This document shows, piece by piece, positions 13,758 to 26,366 of a stretch of 64,000 nt of DNA (position 1 is its first letter; every line of letters starts with the position of its first letter). The translations under genes and the position numbers were made by a program. Origin of the DNA: Agelaius tricolor (taxonomy: Eukaryota > Chordata > Aves > Passeriformes > Icteridae). Location of the stretch: positions 84,097,001 through 84,161,000 of the forward strand of contig JALJCS010000002.1 in the NCBI GenBank assembly GCA_023055355.1, in the 5' to 3' direction. A model generated the notes under the pieces. That model saw nothing but the letters and a program-made list of their open reading frames with translations, was not told the DNA's origin and did no database searches.

Positions 13758-13782
13758 GCACACACACACGCACACACACAAC
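13758..13782 (+). repeat. Short (CA)n microsatellite
   Basis: This is a CA dinucleotide run interrupted once by CG. It is a simple repeat with no associated gene. Confidence 0.9.
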
Positions 13783-16700
13783 AAACTTACAGTCCCACCA
13801 GGATAAATGCTGTATTAAAATCACATATGTAACATCATCAAGCTCTGGTTTAAGCAGGGCAGATGGAAAATGCCCTGCTGACCTAATGCCCATTAAAAAT
13901 AATATCTGTACCTAGTGTCAATGGGCTGCTTTCTTCTTTCACTTTCCTTTTCTTATCATTACTGTGCTTTCTCTTCAGAAGAAGTTCAGTGCTGCATTAA
14001 AGGGATTACAGGTTCTTTTCATCTTACCTCTTTTTTCCCCCAATTTTACTTCTTCCCAGCAAGCCTCAGGGGTTTTTTGGTTTGGGGTTTTTTTTGGGGT
14101 TTTTTTTTTTTCCTTTTTTTTTCTTTTAAAGCAATTGATTTATTGCTCTTCTACCTGCTGGGAAAGATTGACCTGCTACTGAGCATCTTCAGACAGCCCT
14201 TCTTACAAGTCACTTGGGACTGAAAGCAAGCAGAGGGACAGGTTGAAAAGTGTTTCTTTCCTGATGCTATTTACACTCTAAGCAAACAGTGATGGCATGT
14301 GCTGGTTTTATATAGCTGGATACACATTGTGTGAGTGTGTACCTGCATCTTGAAATGGGGCTGTCCAAGGAGAAAAGACTTTTTTTTTCCTCCACCAACA
14401 CTCTTGATTTCTCCAAATCTGAATTAAATCTGAGTGCACTTTTTGTCTTCACTCTTTCTCTCATACTGTGCTTTTGGTGAATTTTTGCTGTGCAGTTTTG
14501 TTTTCACAAGTTTCAGGCTATGCTTTGTTTCCTATGAAACATGAAGTGTGGATTCCATCTGGGAACATTTCAGTGGGTCATATAACTTGTGGTTCTCTTC
14601 CTTTGCTGCCCTGTCTCTGTGTGCATGTCTGTGGCAGGGGACATGAGAAGGGCAGCAGTGCTCAGCCACCATGCACGTAGTGAACGAGGAACGATGCCCT
14701 TCACCTCGCTTCTGTTCAGTGCAAACCTGATGGACCATGGAGGCTCTTTCATTGTTCAGCATCTAAAGCCTGAAAAGATATTTCAGGGCAGTCTGGACAG
14801 GATTGCCTTTTTTTTCCCTCCAGTTCCTGCCAACTTGATACCAACACTAAATTGTTTTGCCTTCAAAGGAACAAACCTGATGTCCAGGATGGTTGTTCTT
14901 CATCCTTTCTAAAGGATGAATCAGCCAGCACTGAATTTCCTCAGACCCATCTTCTGCTTTCATGTGTTGGTCTGAAAACACTGACCTCAGGAGCTGGGCT
15001 GATTTATTCCACAAAAGCAGGAAAATCTGTCTATTCTTGTTTGAATTCAGTTTTAAAAGAATAAGACCTAGAATTAAAAGCAAATGATGAGAAAAAAAAA
15101 CAGGCCCTTTTAAAGTTGCTTTCTTATACCTAATATTAAGGCTATTTTCTCACTTGCTCATGCAAGAGCTAAGGCCAAGTTGCATGGACATTGCCCTTGA
15201 AGTCTGTTAGTCAGTGTCACCTTTCATCATTAGGGGACAGCCAGAGATGCCATGGTTGAACCTTGGCGAGTGACAAAAGAGACCAATAAAGATTTACACA
15301 CTGGCCCTGCTCTGAAGATGAATCAAATGTGGGGTTGACCCATCCTGTCTCATTTCTCCTGTCTCTTCTTGGCTGGGGGTGGTTTGGATGGAATTAACTG
15401 ATGTGAACTGGCAGGATTGGGAGAGGAGGGGTTCCAGAGCTGATTTCAGCAGCCGGATCCAATTTCTCAGCAGTTTTGTGTACAACTGGGCTGTGTTTCA
15501 TCATATTCACTTTATTAAAATAAGTGTTACAAGAGGACTGCTCAGGGACAGAGTGAGGATTTTCCATTGCAGGCTCTGCAGTCTGTTCCTGCTTCCTGGC
15601 TCTCTTTCCTCCTCTTGCAGTACCACACATGGGATAACTTTGCTTTAGAAATTATATTTTTTTTTCAAAAAGGCAGAGGCCCATGGCCTGCATGAGCAGG
15701 GTGGGATTTTAAGGATTTCTTGTTTGTTCCCTTTCTCTCCCCTCTGATTTTATCCTTTAATTTAGTGCTGTGAGTCCACAGGACATACCAGGGAAGCAGA
15801 ATGAACTGGATCACATACAGCCCAATTCCCCTCCAAGCCCAAAGCAGCCCTGCTCTGCAGGGACTCCCTCTCTGGAGCATTCCTGGAGACCACACAAGCC
15901 AGGAACTGTGTGAACAGTTTGTTTGGTTTCTTCTGCCTAAGCTTCCTTTACTCTGTGAATGTTTTGGTGAGGGTAGAGGAGACAAAAGGTGTTGGAGGAG
16001 AAGCAGATCACTTCCACAAGGCAAAGAAATCATGAAGAGAAAAGGAACTTTGGGGAGAAAACACAAAAGTAATTCAGTAATTTTTTTTTTCCTTGGGCTC
16101 TTCTTTCAGGTGAGAAGCCTGCAGTAAGTCTTGACCTAGTTCCCTGAATATCACAGAAGTTTTGAGGTAGGAATTGCTTCAGGAAATGTTCATGGGTGAG
16201 TGTTTCCCTGCCAGAAGGCAGCTGATCTGCTGGAAATGAGCTCTCCACATAAGTGTCTGTTTTGTCAATGCTTTTGTTGGGAAAAATGTCTAAAATCCAC
16301 AGTAGATATGAGAGGTCATGGCTGATGAATGCTCCTCTGAGATCTGGTTTCAAGTCTCTGCCATCTCCAGCCTTACTGATGGCACTATTGTTTGTCCCCA
16401 TCCCTGCTTCTTATTTGGATTTTGGGGTCAGGTCACTTCAAATAATAGCATCAGCTATTGCTGTGGAACATGGCTTTTCCTAAACTTCAGAAACTTCTGT
16501 GTAATTAAATCTTCACATAAAGCTTCAGGAGAAATAACCCAGGACCACTCCAGTGTGGGCTGTCCCAGTGCTTGAGGCATGCTTGCAGGTGAAGAGGCAG
16601 GGAGGGAGTGCCTGTGAGAGGAAGTCTGGGGAGCTTGTGGCTCAGTTTTGGGTTGCCTGTAGTGACACAAGGGGTTTGGCTACATGTCTAACTTCAGACT

Positions 16701-17340
16701 GGCCAAGGACAAGATCCTAGCTCCCACATGTGTGGGGGTGCTGAATTGCTCAAGTTTTCATCAAAGAGCCTGGGCAGGGGCTGTGTTTAGAAGGAAAATG
16801 TGTAGTGGCAGAGACAAGCTTGGGAGCCTTGCTGTTTTCCAGTTGGTCCCAGCAGAACATCAGGGAGCTTGTGGGTGCTCCTGGCTCTACACTGGCCAGG
16901 CTGCCCAGGGCAGTGGCAGGTCTGTCTGTCTGTCCTCCAGAAGGAGATGCCCTCAGCGACCATCCTGCTGTTGCATGTGGAGACCATCTGAGAGCTTGGC
17001 CTAGTTGCCTTAATTCCACTCCCTTCTGTGTGGAGAATGATTTGGGAACTACCAAGGTAATATTTCATGCTGTTTAGGAAACAAAATAAATTGATTGGGC
17101 TTTACAAACCCAGCAAACCAAGCAACCTGCAAATGACCCAGCAGCTGGTTAGCAGCTGGGGCTAAGCCACGTTTCAGCAGTGAGGCTGTGGAAGTGCTGC
17201 CTTTCCCCAAAGTTTTGGTTCCCAGGGGTGGCAGGATCGCCAGGGTGGCAGCAACAGCCAGAGCTTTGCAGCAGCTCTTTCCCTGCCCTCCTTTTCTGTG
17301 CAGCAAAGTCTGTGGAGAAAAGGAGGCTTGGTGCTGGTGG

Positions 17341-17354
17341 GTTGCCATGGAAAG
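17341..17354 (+). promoter_or_regulatory. RFX X-box-like motif
   Basis: GTTGCCATGGAAAG matches 13 of 14 positions of the GTTGCCATGGAAAC form of the RFX-family X-box. It is the second X-box-like site in the presumed ZHX2 intron, after 3887-3900. Function is inferred from the motif alone. Confidence 0.3.
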
Positions 17355-19401
17355 AGCTGCCACGTTGCACAGAGTTCGTACTGGAGTGTTTGGTGGCTGT
17401 TTCTTTTTGAGAGAAGAATTTTCACAAACATTATAAAACCAGGTGACCATCTAAATTAACACAAGCTGGTCACAGAATCAGTGTCTTTTGAAATTATATC
17501 ATTAAGGGGGGGGGTTATTTGTTTTTGTTCCTTCCCTTGGAAGGAGCACACATGTGTTTTGGCCAACAAATACTGAATAATAGTGTCACACTGGATTTTG
17601 GTGACTGGATGGTTGGAGCCTGTTTTGCAGCTCTGAGGAGAGAGCAGGAAGGAGGAGGGTTTGCTACAGATGGTGGGGGTGAGCATAAGCCCTGGGCACG
17701 CTGCTGCAGGCCTGGTCCTGGCATCCCAGGAACAGGAGGAAAAGAAACAGAGTTTTAAAAAATTCTTTTAAAAAAGTTTAAACAAATACTCTTCAGTGAG
17801 AAACAGTTTTATGGAGCAGTTCTCCTCCTTTGCTGCATTTCTCAAGTATTGCTCAAGCATCATTGTTACAGTTTCTTCATCTGGAGGAGTATGAAGTGGC
17901 CCTCGGGGAAATCCAAGCTCCAGGGAGACAGAGAGGCGATGCCAGAGCTGGGAACATTGAGCACTCTGGGATTGAAACCTGTGGGAGGAGATGGGAGGAG
18001 CCAAGTGCTTGGTCACACTTAGGTGTTCTGATGGCAAATGCTGGTTAGAAATAAATGAATGGGAGATTTAGCCAGTTCTTCTCTTGTTGTTTTCCTTGGC
18101 ATTTTATTCCTCAATATAGTAATAATTTCTCCATGTGAAACATGGTTCCTTTTGGGTTTGGGATTATAAGGGGTGTTTTGTGCCAAAGTATCTAGGCTAT
18201 GGATGGTCCAGATCAAGCTCAGTTATGAAAGTAGGAACTGGTTTGATCAGTATCCCTTGATGCTTCAGATGAAAAGTAGAAGAATCTAAACATGTCCTGC
18301 TTTGTATCATGTGCTGTGGAAAAAGTCTCCAAAGGCTTGGATTGTGCTAATCTCACTGTATTTACAACTGTGTCAATTCCCACTATTTTTAATACGTATC
18401 AGGTCTTACTTCCAAAGATTCTTTTTGCTCTCTTTTGCTGTATATTTCCAGAAGAATCCCTCGTTCTTTTGAATTGGGATATTAAATAGTTAGTGAATGA
18501 TTCAGTAATCATTTCTTCTTTGTATTTCTGGAGTGAAATGAAAATGCAGAGACATTTACATCCTGCTAAATCCCACTTTTTTCCAGCAGCATAGTGTTGG
18601 GGTGTGCTCATCCTCTGTGCTCATCCTACATCCCATGTTGGCATCTTTTCCCAGAGCTCCAAGGTGCTGGCAGCTCCTGTCCTGGCCTAGGGACCCTCAT
18701 TTCAAGCGCCAGTTGAGGGAGAGGTGGGACAGGCTGAATTTAGAGCTGCTACATTGAAAAAATAAAAGTTGTATATATGTGCACACACAGGCTGGCAGAT
18801 CAAACACAAACAGAGGAATGTTGCACAATGGAATCACATACTGTTAGGTGAAATGAGATCAGTCTGCCAAGTTTCTGGCCTCTTGAAGACAAGAATATAC
18901 CTGGGAATTGGAGACCCTTATATTCAGGTGGTCTTGTAGTATCTAGGTGGAAAAAGTTGTGTAGAGAGACTGAGGGCAGAGCTCTGGCACTCACTCAGAC
19001 TCATCCTTGCAGCAGGTCTGGGTAGAATTCACCAAAACTAAAGGCTCCCAAAAGCAGCCACTGCTTCCCACTAGCCTGCAGCACTGGATAGGGGAAGAAG
19101 GATCCCATGCTGGGGAGGGGGACAGGTTTGGGTCTGTGGGGTGCAGTCACTGGGGGAGTGTTTCCAGCCCAGGCAGGGAAGCCCAGCTCTGTGTGACAAG
19201 GGGCAAGGATTGCATTGTGCGCTCAACTTCTGGCACGGACAAAGGTCCTTTGTGGCCCTGCCAAATCCTGCCGGAGCAGAGCTGTTACTGTGCTCAGAGG
19301 GCAGTGGCTCTGCCCTGTGACAAACTGCAGCAGCCAGGGTGTGCAGGGAGGAAGAGGAAGCTCGTTTGGCCCCGTGATCTCCGGGGAAAATGGCGTTTGT
19401 G

Positions 19402-19421
19402 TGCCTGCCTGCCTGCCTGCC
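19402..19421 (+). repeat. (TGCC)n tetranucleotide repeat
   Basis: About five units of TGCC in a row form a simple repeat in GC-richer noncoding DNA. Confidence 0.9.
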
Positions 19422-20994
19422 AGGTGCCTGCAGGGACACTGAAATGTTCATAGCCACCCGAAATCTCAGCATCCTGTGGGGCCAGACAGGCCCTTTCCCC
19501 ATAAGTAAGCACAGTTTTGAAAGGCTTTCTGACTCTGGGGGTTTTGTTGGCTTTTGGGGGGGGGTTGATTAAAAGTTATATTTATAATCAGGGATTTTCC
19601 CAAGGAAAATAAATATTTGATTGGGAGTGTATTTGGACAACTGAAGAAATTAGAATAGTGTCACTTGGTGAATAACTTAAACAGCTTTTGATTTCACGTT
19701 TCATAGGGTGTAGAATATCTGGAACATCAGTGCTGCTTCAACTGGTTTCTGGTTTCTGATGGCAGACAGGAGTTGGTGTCTTGGTCTTGTCTTAGATGCC
19801 TCAAATGGCCAGTAAGGAAGGTGTTATGTAATCTGCAGTGAAAGGAAAGCATGCAAATGTTTCAAAAGGATCTTGCTGGACTCCTAATTTATTGTCTCTC
19901 AGCCTCTTCTGTGGAACATGTGGTAGGTTCTCTGTCACACAATTACACTAGGGTTACACTAAAACAAAGTGCTTTGTATGTGTATGAGGACTGGGTGCTT
20001 ACTAAGAGAAGGAGAAATAATGCAATACACTTTGAAAACAAAGTGCTGAGATAAAACTTGAAGGTAATAAGGGGGAAATTATGTGTAGGGGTGATCTGAG
20101 TGGGAATTGCAAGGGATGAAGTACAGCAGACGTAGTAAAACAACTTCAACAAACACAAGCACAGCATGTGATTCAAATGACAGAAAGCAGTGTAACTAAG
20201 CTTTTTTTAGATGGTCACTTTTTCAGCATTTGACCTCACAGCTGACTGAGGAACTGGCCAAAGAATAATATGATTCATGCTAGGAATGCTCAGCTTGTAT
20301 CACCAACAAGCAGAAAAAAATGTGTGCTCTTGACTGCAAATGGTGTGGGTCAACCCATGCAGGGCCTCCAGAGAGAAGGGAATAAGTGTATTGATGGTGC
20401 CCACAGACTTTGTGTGAGATGGAATTGTCACAAGAAGATCTCTGTTACATGGGAACCCTCTCTAAAATACTTGTTTTTTCAGAATTTTGGCAAAAAGTGT
20501 AAAGGGGAAGCGTTCTTGAACTTCATGATTCAAGCAGAGGAAGGACAGGAGGAGTTGGTGTGGTTTGCTAATGATCTGCTGTGCAGCAGCTGCAGAGGAA
20601 GGGAGCTTTTCTTTTGTGTAAGGACAGGGAGGTTTAGCAACCTTGGTTGAGAAGCTTCTCTCTTGTATATGTGCACCTGGCCCCATGAGTGATTTCTGAG
20701 AGAAAACAGAAGAGTTCAGACCTTTTATCTTTAGACTTTTGCTTCCTCCCATGAGCCTCCTGATGAAAGTCGTGGTGGTTTTGTGACTTAGGTCCCAGCA
20801 AAAAAGCACCAAATCTAAGAGTACCTGCTGCTTTTGTAGGGGCTGTTAAATGTTTTCCACTTGTGAGGGTAAACTGAATTTACTGGAGATTGGAGCAGTA
20901 ACCAAAAACCTTGTTGCAGTTTCCAGCCCTGCTGAAGACCTTGGGTAAGGCATGATTTTTGCACTCTGATATCCAGTTTGGGTGGCAGCAAGCT

Positions 20995-21150
20995 GTAAAT
21001 TGACTTGGCCATTTAGCAAAGCCTCTGCCATGTTCTCTTCGTGCCTTAATTGCCCATTTGAGCAATGGGAATAATAGCAGTGCCTTAACTCACAGTCCTG
21101 CTGTGAGGATAGGTATCTTAACAGCTGTAAAACCTCCAAATATTGGACCA
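20995..21150 (+). repeat. MIR SINE relic (sense)
   Basis: The clearest block is ATGGGAATAATAGCAGTGCCTT near 21065-21086, followed by GCTGTGAGGATAGGTAT. These match the MIR blocks ATGGGGATAATAATAGTACCT and GTTGTGAGGATTAAATG in order and spacing. The preceding sequence (TTGACTTGGCCATTTAGCAAAG, CCTTAATTGCCCATTTGAG) corresponds to the MIR core region. This is one of the best-preserved MIR copies in the window. Confidence 0.7.
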
Positions 21151-24100
21151 GTGGGATCCTCTGATCACCATGGGTCATTAACTTATCTAACGCAGGCTTC
21201 TACATGAGGGGAAAGGACCTAAAAAAATACTTGTTTTACATGGTGGGTGGAAGTCATGTCACTGCTTTTAGATGCTCTAAATGTGGAACTTACTTTTATC
21301 ACCAGGCCACTTTTAAAACAGCCTTTTCTTTAAGCAAGCAGAGCACAACAAAAGGTAATGTACACGACAAGATGAGAGTGAGTGAAAATTACTTACAGCA
21401 AGATATTTGCAGTGCCCCTCATTTGAATCAAATCTGCTCATCACCAGGAAGCTGAGGAGATCAGACTGATGCAAAGCACTGCCTATGGAATTCTCCCAAG
21501 CATCTCACTCCTCTTAACCAGCAGCAGCCAACTTTCCCATGTGCTGATTTTTGTCTCTGTCATGGCTAGGAGCTCAGGTTCTGGCTATAGTCATGACAAA
21601 ATTGAGTCAGGTTTGAGAAAGGAAATGTCTTCCTAGAAATATTGGGGTTCATCTGTACCACAGGAGTCTCCTAATAGAGCAGGTCACTGAACTGTGTGAG
21701 TTAGGCCAGCAGCTGACTCTGTGTGCTTAAAATTGGAGCTGCCCTGAAGTGCCTTGGACATCAGATTTGTTTGGTACCCCCTGGCTGAGTTTGGAGGTCA
21801 CTGGGTGCTCAGGTCCTGTGAAAAGTCGTGTGGCAGTTTCCAGGAGTGGTCCTGTTTTGAAAGAAATGTGTCTAAACTCCTGTTTATGGAAGTGTTGAGG
21901 TGAAACATTTCCCTTTCATTGTTGTGCAAGTGCTCAGTGTGGTGGGCTTTAAAGACACATCTTTGTACCCCAAACCCAGCTTTGGGGCTTCTTCCTTCAA
22001 TAGCATCTGGTACTGTAGCTCAAGAGTTTCCATTCAGGAAATTTTTTTTTTTGTTTTTACAGTTTATAAGCCAGACTTGATGTTTTAAAAGGCAAAATTA
22101 CCATGTACTGAAATTTTTCCCAGTAGTGCAGAGGTTCAGACTGTGTAAGCAGTGTCAGTGAAGACAACTTCAAGCAATAGCTGTTGAGTTCACCCATGTG
22201 TAGGCAAGTGGGTGGGGAAATGGAACAGGAGAGAACAGCAGTGCTTGTGGGCCACAGGTAAAACCATCCTGTGGCAGGAGACATTATGCTGCTCTGCTTG
22301 TAGTGTGTTATCCTCCAATCTGTAGGTCTCACTGGGGAATGTGAAGATACAGAGAGAAGCCACTGGGAGGGAGGAAAGAGGTGCAGTGATTCATCAGCTG
22401 CACAAATCACAAACCACCTGCCTTTTCTAATACAGGGTGAGTGAGTCAAACAGGGAGCTGTGCAGCTATAGACACACAGGTTACTAATGTTTTCTGTTAA
22501 TTACTGAGCTCCTTCCTCTGTCCTGGGAGTTCCATAGACTATTTCAGTGCTGCAGTTGTGGTGAATGAGGCTGATGGAAAGGCTGCTTCCCACATTGCAC
22601 AAACAGAGTTGGCCCAAACCTCCCACAGGTGTGTGTGCTGCTTGTCTTGCTGAGACACAACATGCTGGTGACAGAAGTTTCTTCTCTTTTACCCTCAAAT
22701 CTAAACACTTCTTAGGAGTGGTCACCAAAACAGCCTTGTGGCCTTTTAGCCTTCTCTCCTTCCCTCCATCAGGTCCTCTGGGGGCTTTTTCCCATTTTCT
22801 GCTGTGGTGTGTGCCATGTACTTGTCAGAGCCAAGGCATGCAGGGCTCTAGGGGCTACTTCTTAAGAAGTGAGAGCTCTTGGGGGTTTTTTGAGAAATTT
22901 AGAGCTCATTTCTACCTTGCAGCCTTGCAAGAGGGCTGTTTATATGATTTTTATTTTGTTTTCCCCATTGCAATTCACCTGCAAAAGTGTTTGAGTGCCT
23001 TGATAATTTTATTTTGGAAGTAGTGGACACTCAGCTGACTAAAGGCAGGGTGCTGTGGTTCCCAGAGCAGAAGAATTTGAGAAGGGAGCCAAGTAGTGTA
23101 AGAAGTATTAAAGCAGGAAAACTTCTACACTGTTGATTAAGTTTTGTAAGCAAAGTAAAAAATTGAATGTCTTGATTCTGTCGCAGCTCATGTTCTTTCT
23201 GCTTTGGAAGAATTTAACTTAGAATGTCTCTATAGTAACAATAAAATCTGAGGAGAAAAAATACATGATAATATATAAAATATATAGTTACACTGGAAAT
23301 GTATACAGCTGTTCCTTGTCTAGGTGGCAGTGTTATGGAAGGACAGATGACATGAAGGAGAAAGTGGACCAGATGTTGCTGTTTAGATATTTGATCTAAA
23401 CTAATAAGAAATTATTACTAAAAACTGTTCTAAGCAAAGAATACTTATTTTAACATATCCACCATTTCCTAGAAAAAATACTGCTCTTTCAAGTGTATCT
23501 GAAAAGAAGTTAAGCTGAACATTCTAACAGGATAAACTATTTTTTTCTGCATAAAAAACAGATACATCCAGATACATTAACCCACTAAGCAGAACGGATA
23601 ATTTTTACTTTGTGTCTGTAAGTCTGTGTCCTCCTACCACATCATGCTAGATGAAAACTCAATATGAAAAATTATTTATATCCAGTGACTTTAATTTAGT
23701 CCAATGATGAGAACTCAATGAGTTGCACAGACAAGTAATTAAACTTATTAGAATGAATGTTTTTATAGCTTTTTTGTTTCTCTTGTTAGAAGTCTGTTAA
23801 TCTTTATTTCTCTCTTCTGAACATGCAAGTACCCACCCTAGGAGTAAACACTGAACACACCACTGATTAAAGGAGAGAATTTTGACAGGGTACATGATTG
23901 CTGTTTTGGTGCTTGCTGCCCCTGGAAGCCACCAGTGGAGCGTGTTGGACAGAGGATCAGCCCAGCCCCTCTGTGGGTGTTGAGAACATTTGCTGATGGA
24001 CCTGGCTGTACCTGGCATGGGTTGTTTGTGCATCATCTTGCTTGGAAGAGCTCAGTTTGTATTCCTCCTTCCCAAAGGAGAGAGCAAGGCCTCAGCAGGG

Positions 24101-24205
24101 CAGCCACCATCACCCTGTGGGTTTGGAGTGCACAGCCAGGTGCCACTGGGATTTGGGCTCCTTCTGTGTCCCTGAGCATCTGTGGCTCCAGAGCAGGGCA
24201 GCAGC

Positions 24206-24349
24206 CAGGTCAGGGGTCCAGCAGGACGTGGGAGCCTCTGGCAGGAGCTCACACTGCAAAGAACAAAAGCTTTCCCCAGTCAGGTGTCCTGCAGGTCTGG
24301 GTGCCTCTGGGTGCAGGAGCTCACCCTGCAAGGAAAAAAAGCTTTGCCC
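24206..24349 (+). repeat. Imperfect tandem duplication of a ~71-bp unit
   Basis: Unit 1 (about 24206-24276) and unit 2 (about 24277-24349) share, in order, CAGG-TCAGG, GTCC-GCAGG, a GCCTCTGG block, CAGGAGCTCAC, CTGCAA and AAAGCTTT-CCC. They differ by point changes and small indels. The duplication lies inside chance open frames and helps make them long. Confidence 0.85.
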
Positions 24350-26258
24350 AGACTGCACCAACTTCACAGACCAGTGGGAGCTGCAGTGACCACACTTACC
24401 CACATGTCCCTTTTTGTGAGCAAGCTGTGGGTTGCCAGCCCTTTTTCTGGAGGAGAAGGCAGTGCCTGGGAAGCAAGGAAACATGGATTTTGTCCCCACC
24501 TTGGCACTTCAGTGTTCTTCTCCCTCCTGCTCTGGTGTGTGCCCTCCTGGAGAAGGACCATCTCCTGCCTTCACCAAGATTATGACCATGTCTTGGGTGG
24601 AATAAGTGACCGTTGCTACAATATAAGTATTTTTTCAGGGCATGAACCAGTTTGTAAAGTGCAGTTTCTAATCATGAGTAGATTTTTTTTCAGAAAACAA
24701 AAAAGTAGTCAGGCCTAATCTAGTTTTTAGCAACTGAATTAAGCCTGTATTTAAAAAAAGGCAAAAAAAGTACAAGCCAGTGATTGCAGATTGGTACTTA
24801 TAATAGAAAATTCACAGCATGCAATATTCAACTTCCCCTTTTCTGGGGAGGGGTTGGCCTCTTGTCTTCATACCACCATTTTCCCCACATCTTTGGCTTA
24901 ACAGCAGCTTGAATGAGAACATTTTAGTTCAAAAGAACAGCCTGTTAGCAGTGTACTCTGAAATAAGCCTATTGCCTGGTGCTGCCACACAGCCTATTCT
25001 GGTGAAGCCTACAAAGGGGTTTTTTTCCCCAAAATACCTGTGTTTTTCAGAGTAAGTTTTTCTATCTCTACACAGTGGTCACATCAGAGCTGAGCTGTTA
25101 ATGTTAAGAGGCAGCTTTTGTGTGATTAACTTCATCATGCAGTTCTCTGGGATCTTCTGCAGCTGTTGGTGCCTTTTAAAAACCCTTTCATTCCACCCTC
25201 ACCCCAACAAAACTTGATTCTTGTTTTATCTTTGTGTTTTTACAGAGTCTTTCAGTGACTGTGATGTAGGGGGGTGCAGGGCAGAGGTGGGATGTGCACT
25301 GGGTTTGCTCCTGCCCCCATTCATGTGCTGACATCCAGTTTCACAGGACTTGTTGCTGGGGAAGTCAGGAGTCCCAGAGGCACTTTGGTTTGCTGATCAC
25401 CTTTGGAAGGTGTGAGTCTCTGATCCTTTAAAGAAACAAAAATTATCAATTGTTGCTTTCCTGTAGAAAAATATTCGTGGTCACAGCATCCCACAGATAT
25501 CCATGTGGGATTTTTATTATAATTAGAGATGTCTACACCAACATACGCAAACTTTCAATTTTATTTTTTCATGTCTGCAAAAATTATTACTATAACAGTC
25601 TGTATACCTCCCCTTTAATGGGGATTTATTCAGCTTACAAAAAACTGTAGAGGTGTTGGAGCTCTATGCTGGTCTGACTTAAATGCTGTTTTAAAAGCTC
25701 TGCCCTAATTCACAAAACCTGCCTTTCTTTCTGTGTGGGTTTGTTGGGTTTCTTTGTGAATCATTACAGTCACAATCATGCAGGAATTATTTGCCCTGGT
25801 TTGCTTCCACTTATTCTTCTGTATGTAATTAAGCAATGTTCTTAAGTGTTTTATCACAGAGGAGAGCAACAGCATGTTTTTTGCTGTGCTTGCTGATGTG
25901 CTTTTTGATATTACTGTAGCAGCTGCATGCTGAAAGCAGTTGTAAGGAAGGAGGAACATCACCCTAGGCATGTTTCTTTTTTTGCACTGTGAAATGTGAA
26001 TCTCCCCTCTCATCCTTGTGCTTGTAGGAGAAAAACGTTACCACAGCTTTAATGAACATAAGTTCAGCATCTCTGGGGGGGAGCAGGATGACAGCTCTGC
26101 CCTGTGCTGCTTCTGTTTGCATTGCTGCAGCCTTCCTGGACAAAGAGCAGCTGGTCAAGGCAGGTTTATGATGCTGTCAGGTAATATCAGTTAGTTTCTG
26201 ATAGCAGAGTTTCTGCTCTGCTCTGAACTTGAGCATGACTTGTGGGCAGCCACACAGT

Positions 26259-26366
26259 GTTAAAATCTGAGACACAGAGGGACACAGCATTCGTGTTAAA
26301 ATCTGAGACACAGAGGGACACAGCATTTGTGTTAAAATCTGAGACACAGAGGGACACAGCATTTGC
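26259..26366 (+). repeat. 36-bp direct tandem repeat, three copies
   Basis: The unit begins GTTAAAATCTGAGACACAG and ends GACACAGCATTTGT. Copies start at 26259, 26295 and 26331, head to tail with no spacer, and differ at only a couple of positions. This is a small minisatellite in noncoding sequence. Confidence 0.95.

Noticed and set aside
23935..24718. Overlapping open frames of 216 and 178 codons on the plus strand
   Set aside because: Several frames on both strands are open at once in a GC-richer stretch with a tandem duplication. There is no recognisable protein.
26259..26366. Possible CRISPR array
   Set aside because: Three head-to-tail copies without spacers in vertebrate DNA; this is a minisatellite.
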